Part shown: positions 19,242-31,910 of the stretch, piece by piece
Layout: every line of letters starts with the position of its first letter
Position numbering within the stretch: position 1 is the stretch's first letter
Assembly: GCA_958295665.1 (NCBI GenBank)
Contig: OY282560.1
Span: 194,365,011 to 194,429,010 of the forward strand
Direction: 5' to 3'
From: Tipula vernalis
Taxonomy: Eukaryota; Arthropoda; Insecta; Diptera; Tipulidae
Length of the DNA: 64,000 nt
Translations under genes and position numbers: made by a program
The notes under the pieces: model-generated
The model's input: only the letters and a program-made list of their open reading frames with translations
What the model was told of the DNA's origin: nothing
Database searches by the model: none

Positions 19242-19924
19242 AGCAATTATATTTTTTGAAAATTGATTGAATGATTGATTGATTGATTGATTGCGATGTA
19301 CGATCAAGCATTAAGCAAGTCTCCCGTATTATAAATGCGAATACCACACCACTATACACCCATGTTACACACAACACGACACCATTCTTCATGAAGCCAA
19401 ACCCCGTAAAGAAAGGCGACACATCGATAACCAGTCTAATGTTGTGATATCCACCCCTGGCCAGGCCGCCGTCGTACACCTTTTTACATATAACAAGATC
19501 GAGGGATGGGAAAGAAATGTTACCAACAAAGACTCAACCCGGTTCCAGACACCTAAGTAGTTGATAGTTAGTAAATTTGTTAATAATATATTTTTTTTTT
19601 TTTAGTAATTTATCTAGCACAAGACAATACAATTTTAAAGTTCATCTCTACTGCTCCAACCTGTAAGAACACACAATGACAACACAAATTTCCTCGTACC
19701 GCAAACTCTTTTTCTGAAAAGCTGTAAACAACTATTATTATTCCCCTCCACCATTTTTTCCATCGGTGGTTGTGAGAGGGGGCGAGATTTCGTTCCATCA
19801 TCATGTTCCCATGCGGTCACCCAAATTTGTACTAACTGTAGGTAGTGTTGCTTGACGTTGTTGTTGATCGTTGCGTTTCTGCCGTCCCTGCTACTCGCCC
19901 CCCAGCAATTATATTTTTTGAAAA
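19242..19924 (-). mobile_element. Family A retroposon, copy 1, inside the Copia leader
   Basis: The body at 19263-19903 is flanked by a perfect 21-bp direct repeat (19242-19262 and 19904-19924) that includes the A of the Copia gag ATG. On the minus strand it begins GGGGGGCGAGTAGCAGGGAC and ends in a CAAT-type tetranucleotide tail. A long variable duplication and a simple-repeat tail point to LINE-mediated retroposition. The 641-bp body contains a protein-like segment (minus frame near 19480-19290: KKVYDGGLARGG, VIDVSPFFTGFGFMKNG) also kept in the copy at 58936. No known SINE was recognised. Confidence 0.8.
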
Positions 19925-20930
19925 TGGCATCAAATATAGATTTTGGTTTGATGACGAAATTTAACGGGAAAAATTACCAGCAATGGCGGTTTCAATTAAA
20001 GTGTGCTTTAACCGCTAAGGGTATTTATGGTTTGGTTGATGGATCTATTGAAAAACCAAAAAATGACAAAAAGGATGAATATGAAAAATGGCTGAAAGAT
20101 GACGCAATAGCGTTATATATTTTATCATTATGTTTAGATTTTAATCAAATTCGATTTATTGAAAATTGTGTGACATCAAAAGATGCGATAGAAAAGTTGG
20201 ATTCAATTTATAAAAATAAATCTGAATTTAGTAAAATGATTTTATTAGATAAATTTCATCAAATGCAAATGCAAAAAGAAGATAGTATGATTCAGTATAT
20301 TACTAAAATAGAAAATTTGGTTCAAGAAATTAAAGAAGCTGGCGAAATAATTAGTGAGGCTGCTGTAATAACAAAAATTATTGGTACACTTCCTATAAAA
20401 TATAGAAATTTTAGACAAGCCTGGTTGTCAATGGATGAGGCACGTCAGACATTAACAAATTTGACCTCAAGATTATTAGATGAAGAATCAAATTTAACAG
20501 TGTCGGAAACATATGATAATGCATTAACTGTAAGTAAAAATAGAACCAATAAAAATTTTACTTGTTATTCATGTGGACAAAAGGGACATATTAGTAGATT
20601 TTGTAAAGAAAAAAGACAAAATAATTTCAATGGTCAAAACAGTTGGAAAAATATAAAAAGTGATAATAAAAATAATAAGTGTGTTCAAAAATCAGCATTT
20701 ATTGTTGATGATGATAATGAAAATTTTAATCAGTGGATAATGGATAGTGGTGCATCGTATCATATGACATATATAAAAAAGAATTTTTACATAATTATAA
20801 AGAATGTGATGGTGAAACAGTATCTTTGGGTAATGATACAATTTTACAGATTGTTGGTGCGGGTGATGTAAATGTTTTTCTGTTTGTTGATGGTGAATGG
20901 AGTGATGCAACAATATATAATGTCAAATAG
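19924..20930 (+). pseudogene. Copia gag and start of protease
   Basis: The frame from ATG 19924 (MASNIDFGLMTKFNGKNYQQWRF) gives a Copia-type gag with the UBN2-like core (WLKDDAIALYILSLCL, YDNALTVSKNR) and one zinc knuckle, CYSCGQKGHISRFC, at about 20569-20612. Protease motif WIMDSGASYHMT follows at ~20734, then a frameshift near 20780 breaks the protease. The longer upstream start at 19852 comes only from the inserted family A DNA. Confidence 0.85.
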
Positions 20931-22791
20931 CTATATTCCTGAATTAAAAAGAAATTTGTTTTCTGAGGGTGTTGTTACTAAAAATGGTATGAAAATTATA
21001 AAAGAATCAAAGTATGCTTCAATTTATGATAAAAATAATCAAAAGGTTGCAGTTGCAGTAAAAGGTAGTAATAATATTTATTACATGCAAATTAAAACGG
21101 TAATTGATGAATTAAATGGTACAGGAAGTTTAGAATTATAGCACAAAAGATTGGGTCATATTAATTTGAATTATTTAAAACAAGTTCCAGAAATGGTAAA
21201 TGATGTGAAGTTTTCAAATAATAATCAATATTTTTGTGAGGGATGTGTATTTGGAAAACAACATAAAGCATCGTTTGGTTTATGTGACAAAAAAGCAACT
21301 AAGCTTGGTGAATTGATACATTGTGATTTGGGTGGTCCTATGCCGGAACCTTCAGTAAATGGTTTTAGATATTTTTTATTGCTAAAAGATGATTTTTCCG
21401 GATATACAATGGTTAGATTTATTAAACATAAGTCAGATTCAGCATATGAAATCGAACATTTTTTAAAATTATTGAAAAACCAGAATAGGAAAGTAATGAA
21501 ATTTAGAACTGATAATGGACTTGAATTTTGCAACAATTATATTAAAAGTTTATTTACAAAGAATGGTATTATTCATAAAACAACGGCACCATATACTCCT
21601 GAACAAAATGGGCGAGTTGAAAGAGAAATGAGAACTATAGTTGAAAGTGCTAGATCAATGTTATTTGAAAAGAAACTTCCACAGTATTTATGGGCTGAAG
21701 CGGTAAATACTGCTGTATATATATTGAACAGAACACCAAATAGTAAAAGTAATTGTACCCCTTATGAATTATGGTTTGGAACTAAGCCTTCATTGGGTCA
21801 TATAAAAATATTTGGTTCAACAGCATATGCATTAATACCATCTCAGTTTAGAAACAAATTATCAAAAAAGAGTAATAAGTTAATTTTGGTTGGTTATGAT
21901 GGTGAAAGAAATTACAGATTGTTTGATATTATAACACAAAAAATTACAATATCTAGAAATGTTTTTTTTCAAGAAGAAGATGAAATAAATGATAGTATAA
22001 AAATATATTTAAAAAATGACAATATAGAACATCAAATGGAACAAAATTATAATGAAGATGGTGATGATTTTGAAAATAAAAGTTCAACAAGTGAAGAAGA
22101 AGATGTAAATAATAATATTGAAGAAAATGAATTACATACAAATGAAAATGAAAATATAAGAAAAAGTGGTAGAGTGGCACAGTTACCAAATAAATTTAAA
22201 GATTATGTAGTAAACTTTTCTGAATTATTGTTGAATGAAACTATTATAAATAAAATTCTAAAATCATTTAATGAAGCAATTGAAAATGGTTGGGGTGAAT
22301 CAATTGAAGAAGAGTTGACTGCATTAGAGGAAAACGAAACTTGGGAGATAGTTGATAAATCATCTGATCGAGAGATTATTGACAGTAGATGGGTATTCAC
22401 AGAAAAAGAAATTGATGGTAAGATAATAAAGAAATCACGTTTAGTAGCAAGAGGATTTATGCAAGAAAATATAGAAGATCAATTCGCACCTGTTGCTAGA
22501 ATGTTAACAGTTCGCTTGATGTTTGCTGTGGCATTAGAAAAAGATTATGAAGTGGAGTATTTAGATGTAGAATCAGCATTTTTAAATGGAGAACTTGAAG
22601 AAGAAGTATATATGTACATACCGGATGGGGTAAATGTAAATAAAAATGAAAAAATGTGTAAATTAAAAAAATCGTTATACGGTTTAAAACAATCATCTAA
22701 ATGTTGGAATACAAAATTTAATGAATTTTTAATTGAATTAGGATTTAATAGAAGTAAAGTTGATTCATGTTTATATTTTAAAGAAATGTAG
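20931..22791 (+). pseudogene. Copia protease end, integrase and reverse transcriptase (active site lost)
   Basis: After another frame change the reading continues through SYIPELKRNLFS to SLEL, then TAG at 21139-21141 where this family has a tryptophan, then HKRLGHINLNYLK. The integrase follows with an HHCC zinc region, IHCDLGGPMPEPS, RTDNGLEF and YTPEQNGRVERE, so its acidic residues are present. The reverse transcriptase has RWVFTEKEIDGKI, ARGFMQ and LDVESAFLNGELEEEVYM but ends at SCLYFKEM-stop. The YVDD region that should follow is absent, apparently deleted. Confidence 0.88.
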
Positions 22792-23659
22792 TAATTATAA
22801 TAATAAAATTAGATTTTTAGGTATTGATATTATAAAGAAAAAAGATACAATAATTTTTAGTCAAAAATCACTTATTGATAAAATATTGTTAAATTTTAAT
22901 ATGATGGATTGTAAAAGTGTATTATTGTTAATAGAACCGAATTTACAGTTAAGTTATGAAAATAAAGATATAAATAAAAATTTACCTTATAGAGAATTGT
23001 TGGGAAGTTTAATGTATTTAATGATCGGTACTCGACCGGACATAAATTTTGCTATTAATTACATTTCAAGATTTCAAAATTGTTATGATATAACTCATTG
23101 GAAACACTTGAAAAATGTGGTTAGATATCTTAAAGGTACGAACCAATATTGGTTGATTTATAAAAAACAAAATAAATTAAATGAATTAGAGGCTTTTGTT
23201 GATTCAGATTTTGCAAATGATAAAATTGATAGAAAAAGTATAAGCGGATTTATGATAAATCTTTTTGGTAATAATATATTTTGGAAATCTAAGAAACAAA
23301 CAAATGTATCTTTATCAAGTTGTGAAGCTGAATATGTAGCTATGAGCGAATGTATAAAAGAAGTAAAATTTGTAAAACAATTGTTAATTGAATGTTTTAA
23401 TCTTAATTTTAAATCTATTGTATATGAAGATAATCAGTCAAGTATTTATTTAGCTAAAAATTTAGAAACTAAAAGAAGTAAACATATTGATATTAAATAT
23501 CATTTTATTAGAGATGAAATTATTAATAATAATGTAGAAATTAAGTATATTCAAACTAATGATCAAATTGCTGATTTATATACAAAAGGTTTAAAACGTG
23601 ATAAATTTATAAAGTTTATGAAGTTAATTGGAATATGTAGAATTGAGGAGGAGTATTAG
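22792..23659 (+). pseudogene. Copia RNase H end of pol
   Basis: This resumes with KIRFLGIDIIKKKDTI, RELLGSLMYLMIGTRPDINFA, AFVDSDFAND, SSCEAEYVAMSE, YEDNQSSIYLAKN, KRSKHIDIKYHFIRDEI and QIADLYTKGL, the standard Copia RNase H series, and ends just inside the 3' LTR. The ATG at 22760 in this frame is incidental. A deletion of about 60 codons separates it from the upstream reverse transcriptase. Confidence 0.88.
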
Positions 23660-23892
23660 AAAGTTGGTATTAATGCAATTCTAATATTCATTTTAATTCT
23701 ATGTGTTGGTACACTTGCTATTTTATATATGTAGTAGTTATACAGTTTTGTTTTATATTATATAATGAATGGTAGTCTGTGAAGATACGTTGAACGTTGA
23801 AGTTTGTCATCTTAATTATTTTGATTAATAAAAGTTATATTTGGATTTAAGTTTAAAGACTCTGTTGATAAAACTGTGTGTTTTATTTATTA
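23654..23892 (+). repeat. Copia 3' LTR
   Basis: Matches the 5' LTR in length and sequence. It is followed directly by the duplicated TCAGT and host sequence. Confidence 0.88.
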
Positions 23893-23897
23893 TCAGT

Positions 23898-24960
23898 GAA
23901 AGTGAATTTGATTCATTATTCAGAAAATGAGATTTGCTGCATTTAAAACCATATTTTGCAAGTAGGTTTTAGTTGTACAAAACATTCTTATGATTTGAAT
24001 ATTTTTTTTTTAATTATTAACTTTATCATACACAAGGCGGATTCGATGACATTAACGATTTGAGAAACATAACAGAACGAGAGTTAGATTTAGTATTTCT
24101 TCTAATAAGTGATGCTGCTTATAAAAGCAGAATAAGATCAAAAATAATTGAATGGAGAAAGGAAAATGTATAGCTAATTTAAATTTTCTAACCTAATTAA
24201 ATTAATATCAAGAATGTTTTTTTAATGCTCGACAGGGTTACAAAGTTAACGTGGAATTACTAAGTACAACAACAACGACCCAGTCGCTTAATTCCTCTGT
24301 GCTTGATTGGATTCAACTACAAACTGAAGTTCCAAAAACCTAGATACTTCCGTAATTGTCATGATCGATAAATTTATAAGTGAGCCTTCTTGTGTATTTG
24401 GGGAAAATGTATTTTCCTTACAGTTTAAAGCCACAAGAATAGATTTATAAATCTATTGATTGAAATAAATGAACTTAACCAAATTTTTATTACAACTAAA
24501 ATGTAATTTCATTAATTCAAGAATTTATCCTTATTTCTGAATACACAAAAAGAACAGAAGATCCTGAAAATTTATGAAGCATCCAGTCCACCAGAGTTAA
24601 CCGTGCCAACCCGAAAGCTTCTAATTGACGAGTTATTAGAATTTGTTTATACAAACGATGTACAGATGAAGCACGAGGATTTTTATAAAATTTCAACCAG
24701 CATATCAACAACATTTCATAACGAATTGAAAGTAAAGTTATAATCTTTTAAGCAATTCGTTCAAAAATGCATTATTTTAATATATTTCAAAATACATATT
24801 ACAACACAGAAGGGGACAGACCATCTAAACGATTGTACAACCGGTACCGAAACGAGCTGGCAAAACTGCGTCAAATTGGCCATACAAAGCCAGCCAAGAG
24901 AAACATCTCAAAGTGTATAGAAGAACCAAACACAATAATTTTAGGCATATAAGCTTTAGG
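23898..24960 (+). pseudogene. SAM-domain-type host gene remnant, several exon-like blocks
   Basis: Blocks that read as protein and are bounded by splice-like signals: 24037-24167 after CACAAG (GGFDDINDLRNITERELDLVFLL...IIEWRKEN, SAM-domain-like), 24236-24343 after GACAG (GYKVNVELLSTTTTTQ), about 24551-24731 (EQKILKIYEASSPPEL, LLIDELLEFVYTNDVQM, FYKISTSI) ending at a GTAAAG donor, and 24810-24950 after ACACAG (RPSKRLYNRYRNELAKLRQIG). This order resembles SAMD3-like proteins common in insects and cnidarians, as I recall them. Splice phases between the last blocks do not join cleanly, and Copia disrupts exon 1, so I treat it as a pseudogene. Confidence 0.5.
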
Positions 24961-25254
24961 CTTTATTATCAGACAGATTAGTGGGATGATTGTGGGATGA
25001 TTTTGAAGTCAAGATTTTACAAATTTTTTTGAAAAAATTTAGAAAGGACAATAAAATAACTCAAATGCTGGATAGTTTATCCACCGATAAAGGTACATAT
25101 GTATATTAAATTTCTTCAATGACATTTATTTATGTTGTTGAATTCGATTTAAGCGAAAAAACTGGGGCCGAATCATGAAATTCAGGCAGGAAACTTTAGC
25201 GGTAACATAAAAGAAGGTACAAATAAATTAAGAAGGTACAAATAAATATAGCGA

Positions 25255-27030
25255 CAAGTGAAACAATGTGCAAAGGTGTAGCAAAGTTAGATGTTAAAAA
25301 AACAGAAGGAACTTTAATGCCATATGAATTTCAAATACAGAAATTTTTTAGTTTACCTAATATTTTAGAAGAAACACTTCAGCATACCTAAAATTTAATG
25401 GCAGTTTTTGTATCTAGATTACCAATTTTGTTCAAGCTAAAGTATGGAAAAAGAAATCGTTACTATTTCCACAGAAAATCATAATTCCTTATTTTCTTTA
25501 TTATGATGACTTCGAACCAGGGAATGCTTTGGGAAGCCATTCTGGAAAACAGTCTTTAGCAGTATTTTATTATAGCTTTCCTGTATTGCCTAAACAGATT
25601 TCCTCACTTTCAAGCATTTTTCCTGCTATGTTTTGTAAATCTCATGATTTAAAAACTTTTGGTTTTAACACCTGTATAAAAGATCTGATTAGTTTGCTAA
25701 AAAAATTGAATCTGTAGGAATTGATCTAATTCTAAAGGGGCAAAAATTAAAGGTTTATTTTGTATTAGGATTAGTAGTTGGGGATAATTTAGCATTAAAC
25801 TCGTTATTAGGATTTAGTCAATCTTTCTCATACAATTATTTTTGCCGATTTTGTAAAATTAATAAAGCCGATTTATCATCAACACATTGTAAAAATTCAT
25901 TTCTGTTAAGAACAAAACATAATTATGACATTGATATTGAGGCAAACGACTACAAAGCTTCGGGCGTAAGAAATATATTAAATGAAATTTCCAGCTTTCA
26001 CGTTACTGACAATTTTTCGTCTGACATTTTGCATGATGTGTTTTTAGGCATTATTAAATACGGCATTATTAATTCATTAACTTACTTTATTAATGATAAA
26101 AAATATTTTACTTTGGAAATACTTAATTCAAGAATTTAATTTTTTGATTACGGCGAAGTTGAAATTGGCAATTGAGTTCCTCTTTTAAAGCCTGATCATA
26201 TTCGTAATAAGAATTTACATCTTTCCGGTAGAGAGTGCTTAACACTCTTAAATAATTTTTCTTTTTTTGTTGGGGACCTTATTCCATATAAAGAAAAACT
26301 ATTGAAGTATATGTTAATTTTAGAAGAAACTGTGGAGCTTTTATTATCAGACTCATTTACTAACGTTTCGATAAACTCAGTGAAAAAGCAAATTTCGTAC
26401 CATAACACATACTCTTAAACCAAAACATCACCTTTTACTTCATTACCCTAATATTATACGTGAATCTGGCCCTATTAAACATTTGTTGTGTATGAGGTTT
26501 TAGTCTAAGCACCGAGAGTTAAAAATTATATCAATGTTACTTCTTCTAAAAAAAATTTGTCATTTTCAGTGGGAAAAAAAACATTATTGAAATTAGCTTA
26601 TAAAATTTTACAAAATTCTCAATTTGATTCAGACATAATTAGTTCTAAGTTGGAAAAGGGTAATAACTGTGATTACAAAACGTATATAAACACATTAAAT
26701 ATCCGAAATAGATCCACAAGAAAACGTTAAGCATGTGGTACTAATCAATTATAAAGGAACGTTATTTAAGAAAGGTTACTTTATTTAAGATAATTTAACA
26801 AATTATATATTTAAAATTATTTGTATTCTAATTCAAAAAGAAAATGTTTATTTTATAGTTCAAGAAATGAAAATAAAAGATTTTGATTCCATTTTTAGAG
26901 CTTATGTTATAGGAGAAGAAGTGCTAAAATTTAACTGGTTTTTAATGAATACAAAATGTTTTAAACCAGCTATACTATATAAGACCAATAATTTTAAACT
27001 ATATTTTAAAAGACCTTTCATATAATATTT
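25255..27030 (+). pseudogene. Decayed transposase-like coding region (CACTA/Tnp2-like or domesticated relative)
   Basis: Frame-shifting but continuous protein-like text includes YDDFEPGNALGSHSGKQSLA, YSFPVLPKQISSLSSIF, YFVLGLVVGDNLALNSLLGF, YNYFCRFCKINKADLSS, FHVTDNFSSDILHDVFLGI, NFSFFVGDLIPYKE and, later, KPKHHLLLHYPNIIRESGPI. This series (FCRFC, DILHD, VGDLVP-like, KPKHH...HYP...GP) matches a large family of uncharacterised animal proteins related to EnSpm/CACTA-type transposases, assigned from memory. Stops and frameshifts at several points (near 25400, 25715, 26140, 26420) show it is inactive. It may be the downstream part of the SAM-type gene or a separate element. Confidence 0.5.
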
Positions 27031-30000
27031 AACTATGTAAGTTAAAGATGTTGAAATGTTTCACAATAACTATAGAACATTATTAAATTAGAATAATAGA
27101 AAACATGACACATAATATAGTTTTATATTATAATAAATATTAATTTTTACTTAGGTTTAAGATGATTTGAAGTTTTATCAAAAATATATTTATCTAATAA
27201 ATAAGTGTAAAATACAAATTAACGTCTTTAAATTTTGTATTATTTATTTTAACTATTTCAAAAAATTCGCTGCCTATTCCCAAAAACCCACCCTAAAATT
27301 TACTATTTGTATGCTTAACTGAAGAAATGATATTTCAACCTACCAATTTAACCTATTTTAAGATTGAGATTTTCAAAGCTACATGTAAGGAATTATGACA
27401 TTAACCCAATAGTAAATTCGATTGGTTTTATGCCATTTTCTTATAATCTAAGAATCATATATAATAAAATTAAGAGAAATATTCTAGACCGAAGAAATCT
27501 TTTTAATTCAAGTTCTAAAGTTAAGGAAAATTACGAACTTATGTTATTCATTTTATTGATTTCTCGTAGATTTAAATAATTTCTGTCATGCTAAATTCTA
27601 CACTTTAGTGTTCTTGCCCTTAATTTAATCAGGACATATGGTGCTTAATTTTATCTTTGTTTTCTTTAATTATAAGTTCAACAAATTAATAGTTGAAAAA
27701 CAAGGCATAATTTTCTTGATTTACATTACAAATTTCTTAAGTTTAGTGATATTTTTTTTCCATGCACGACATAAAATTTAGGCTCTATTATTCTTTCAAA
27801 AAATGTCTTCAAATTTTCAGCCACATGAAAGCTTTCAGAAACTTAAGTTACAGGACTTTCACCTATCAAAAACTGCATTTGAATGAATGACCAATATTTC
27901 ATCATAATTATTTAAAAGTGCTGCTTTGTGACTAACTAATTTTGTTTATATTTGTAATTTATTTGAATTGACATATCTTAAGAAATTACAATACATTGTT
28001 TTTCGCCGAAGAATGAATATTTCTTCCTGGCTATTAGTTTCGCCAAACTTGGGTTAGCACTTGCAGAATTAATTTAGAAGCAATATATGCAGCTTACATT
28101 GACATTATAGTAGTTTTGCAGCAAAATCACAAAGTATATCACAAAAATATTTATTTATCGTCTTTTGCTATTGTATCCTTGTACAAAATAACAAATGTAT
28201 GAACATATAAGTTAAAAAAAAAAAATAATAAGAGGCAACGTAATCCATTTCTAAGTAGTTTCTGTATGTTAGATTTTAATCTATATATACTACATTGAAT
28301 TTCTCGATTGAAAAGATTAGCTTCCATTCAAATAAAATAAGGATATATATTTTTTAGCTACTTGTGTAAAAAAGGATGTTTATATGTTCAATCGAACGCC
28401 ACATGTAATAATATCCTATATGGAAGAAAATATTTGTCGTTCTGATAGCAAAACAAAACGATAAAATATGATATTTTTTTTGTATCAGGTCATCATGAAC
28501 CGTCATTAAGTTGTACTTTTCATATTTCTGTATAAAAACTATTCTAAAATTTATTTATATGCATTTGGTCTTCAGGAATACTTTAAAACGTTGATGTGTG
28601 GTAGTAACATAGCTGTTGTTCAGCTTTAACTATTAATTTATTCCATTAAAATTAAAGTTAAATATTTAACCTCGTGATGTGATATCCTTTAATTTAATCT
28701 CTTCTTTTGTTTTTTTTGTTATTTCAAATAGTTAAAGCACAATTGTGGAAAAGCACAAAAAATGAACTGTCTCATATATCTTGGGGCTGTATTATCTCCT
28801 TCTCACTTCCATTTTTTTATTTTTTATTTTATTATTTACTTTTTGTTTGTGTTGTGCTACTGCAACATATACAATTTTCTGTTTTTCAGTTAACTCAAAA
28901 CTCTGTAGATTTTACTTTTTGTTCGATTTTCCATCGTCTTAAGAGGGTTTATTATTCTCACTATTTTATTTTATTTTTTATGATTGCATAAAAAATACTT
29001 GACTGTGGAATGGAAGATTATAAGAAATTTGTGAGAGATTCTGGTCAATTGTCTACCAAATACTAAAATAACGAGTATGGTACGTACTCGAAAAAAAAAA
29101 AAAATATTGAGAAGAATTTTTCAATCAATACAAATATTTTTATATCGCACTGTTGCTGAACTTTCTGTGTATTGTTAGTGCTAAGGAAAGTTTAATTTAA
29201 TTCATTGAATAGTTTATGTTCGAGCGAATATTTTCCGATATTGTATTAAATTTTTTTTTTTTGTGCGAAATATTGGAAAAGTCATAAAATAATCATAAAA
29301 ATTTTTTATTTATTGTGTTCTTTAATATGCACGAGCATAGATAGATTCATACTTTATTGCTAAATAATATTAAAAAATTCAATTTATTCTTCATAAAATT
29401 CGAATTGCATACAGCAATGGTTGGTTTTTTGGTTCTCTTGTACAGTATGTTTTATAATATAATATGACTTGGTAATCATGGTATACGTATATTATTGTAT
29501 ATAACCATTGCATTGTGAATTGGGGAATGCTTCTTTATTTAATTCGAAGAAATTGGATTGTAAAATGTTGTTATATGGTTTATTTCGGATAAGCGAATAT
29601 CGATTATGAGGTTTATCTTATATATTAATAAACAATCGTAACCTAATTGAAATTCTCTCATGATGCAATTCCAGTAGTATTAACATGAAATGAATTAAAT
29701 TATACTAAAAATAATAAAATTATCTAAATAGAATTCCAGGATTTTGAAAAATATATCTACAATAGAATTTTTTTTTGCAGGAAAGCAAAATTTTCCAACT
29801 CGATTTTTTTTTATTATGGTAAATCAACTTTAATCGAGCTGCAAAATAGAAAATTACTGCCAATCGTCAGACATCCTCTAACATCTGTTTATATTACAAT
29901 ACATAAAGTTATATAAGTTCTGATTGCATGAATACGATATCATTCGTCAAAATAACTTCCGTTGATGTCTTTTTTAGGTTTAGTGCGAAAAGTGTTGTAT

Positions 30001-31180
30001 TTAGTTGCCCACGGAAAAAACATGGCTAAGGAAGACATATACCAAGCTTTGCAAATGGAAGTGAAAAGAGCTACTTCGAGTTTAAAAATCAATCGGAATA
30101 ATATTTTAAAGCACCAAACGCTTTCTGGCAGACTCTGAAATTAAGCACCCACTGGGAAATGTTTCTTATACGGGTAAATTTGACAACTTACCACTGTGAC
30201 TGCAGCTACTTTTAAGTTCAGTTTTATAAAAAAAATGGCATTTCAGTGGGAACAGGTAACAGATAAAATTAAGTATACAGACCCTGCCTGTTTATCTAGT
30301 CCGTAGAACACACAAAACTAATTGAAACTCAGAATTTGACAATGAGAGTTCACGATGCCATTGTGTTGGTATGATTGCCTTACTGAGATATTGATTTTCT
30401 TAGACATAAATCAAAATTTATTCTTATTTATATATAAGAAAATCGATATTTCAGCACAGCAATTAAATGATGTAATTGAACCGAATAAGCAATAGTCCAA
30501 TAATTCCTCGACTTTGTATTTTTCAACTATGTATCGGAGCTTTTACAAGATAATTCGAATACTATACGAGTACTTCTAGTAATGCTGATTATGTTTCTTT
30601 AATCAAATTTCAAACTAGCTACTTAGTTCGGGAGCCGAGTTAAAATAGGCAACTACTTCGTCTTATAACGTCATAATAAGCTACATTGTAGAGAGATTAA
30701 AATCTTGGTTACTTTATGAAACTCGTTCTTAATCTGTTTCCGCATTGGAATGGTAAATGTGTTGTAAAATTATAATTTTATTTTTATTTTTAACACGAAT
30801 AACGCTTTATAACTCGCATTATTCAATCTGTGTTAATAATTCAAATTTTGTTCCCATACTATTCACCCAGTAATTTCTGATAGTTCACTCACTCATATTT
30901 CCTTTATTATTCATAATTGTGCGGTTACAATTCACTGATCAATAATCATTATTTATTCATTATTCACTCCTTATTTACTTACGTGACAATTTTAACGGGC
31001 ATACAAGAAAAAGATTTTGGCGACAAACATTGGCATCACAAATAATATTTTGGAACAACATATGAGAAAACAAACAAATATTTTTGTAGGACATAATTAA
31101 ATACTGTGAAAACAAAGATTGGCATCAAAATAAATAAATTGGTAACAAATATAATATTTTGGAACAAAACAATGAAAATA
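27031..31180. other. 4.1 kb of AT-rich DNA without recognised genes
   Basis: Only short low-complexity frames occur. One small protein-like piece after ATG 30022 (MAKEDIYQALQMEVKRATS) is too short to assign. At about 31025-31200 two diverged copies of an ~85-bp unit (GGCATCA, ATATTTTGGAACAA, CAAACAAATA) lie in tandem next to the Penelope-like fragment. Confidence 0.5.
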
Positions 31181-31187
31181 CAAACAA

Positions 31188-31910
31188 ATAATTTTCGACA
31201 CCTTCGGATTGGTAACGTGAAATTTGTACCCTAATTGACGATCATTCAATAAAGCTGCTATTTCCTTTGTTACATTTTTGGCTTGTTTGACCATGTTGTT
31301 GAGAGGGTTCCTTGGATTGTTGTTTCTCCAAGTGTGTTTTTGTATGGACCTTCGGCTATTGTTGATAATTCTCGTTCATCGTAATCCCGTTTATCCAAAA
31401 TGACGACCACGTTCCCCTTATCTGCTTTCAGAAAATCGATGTCCTTGTTTTTTTTGAGAGCCGTGATGGTTTTCAATGTAGATGAGGCTTGGCTATCCTT
31501 CTTTCCGTTGTGATGAAGAATAATTTTCTGTGCCTCAAACCTAATGTTGTTTTTGACCAAGGAGTGGCAGCGAGTTATTCCACTTTCAATATTCACTACG
31601 ATGTCTTCCAGAGGTGCTACGGCAGGTTTTGAAGCAAAATTTAACCCCTTGTTGAGGATTTTTAATTCGTTAAATGTAATTTCTGTAGATGACATGTTGT
31701 GGCCGAAGTTATCGATGATTGAAACCCGTTCTCTAATATTAATGCTGCGACTATTTTCGAGTTTTTGGATTTTCTTGCGATGAATCTGGTTTTGTTTTTT
31801 CTAAGAAGGTCTAGTGATAATTTTCTGTTGAATTGATGGAATTAAGATTTTTCCAGACACGAATGACTTCAAGAAGCAACTTTTGACAAAAGGTGGTGGT
31901 CACATTCAAG
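31188..31910 (-). pseudogene. Penelope-like element, N-terminal reverse transcriptase fragment
   Basis: On the minus strand the frame at 31695-31270 contains NELKILNKGLNFASKP, VEDIV-like APLEDIVVNIESGI and ALKKNKDIDFLKADKGNVVV. The LKADKGN motif is the hallmark of the conserved N-terminal region of Penelope-like reverse transcriptases. Reading extends upstream to about 31910 (LLLEVIRVWKN) and, after a frame change, downstream to 31188 (YKFHVTNPKVSKII), where NP..P-type sequence normally leads to the RT fingers. The catalytic RT core and GIY-YIG endonuclease are absent, so this is a truncated copy. Confidence 0.75.

Larger units (their letters stand above)
18944..23892 (+). mobile_element. Copia-type LTR retrotransposon, nearly full length but inactive
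   Basis: The element has 239-bp LTRs at 18944-19182 and 23654-23892, with termini TATTA...TAATA/TATTA, flanked by TCAGT. The primer-binding site GGTTATGGGCCCAG (19183-19196) is the internal initiator-tRNA-Met type used by Copia. A purine-rich tract GAGGAGGAG precedes the 3' LTR. The internal gag-pol order is gag, protease, integrase, reverse transcriptase, RNase H. It is dead: frame breaks in the protease region, a TAG before the integrase, and a deletion that removes the reverse transcriptase active site. Family A is nested in its leader. Confidence 0.93.

Noticed and set aside
28707..28991. 94-residue plus frame as a membrane protein
   Set aside because: Composition is explained by T-rich DNA; no start context, splice signals or family motif.
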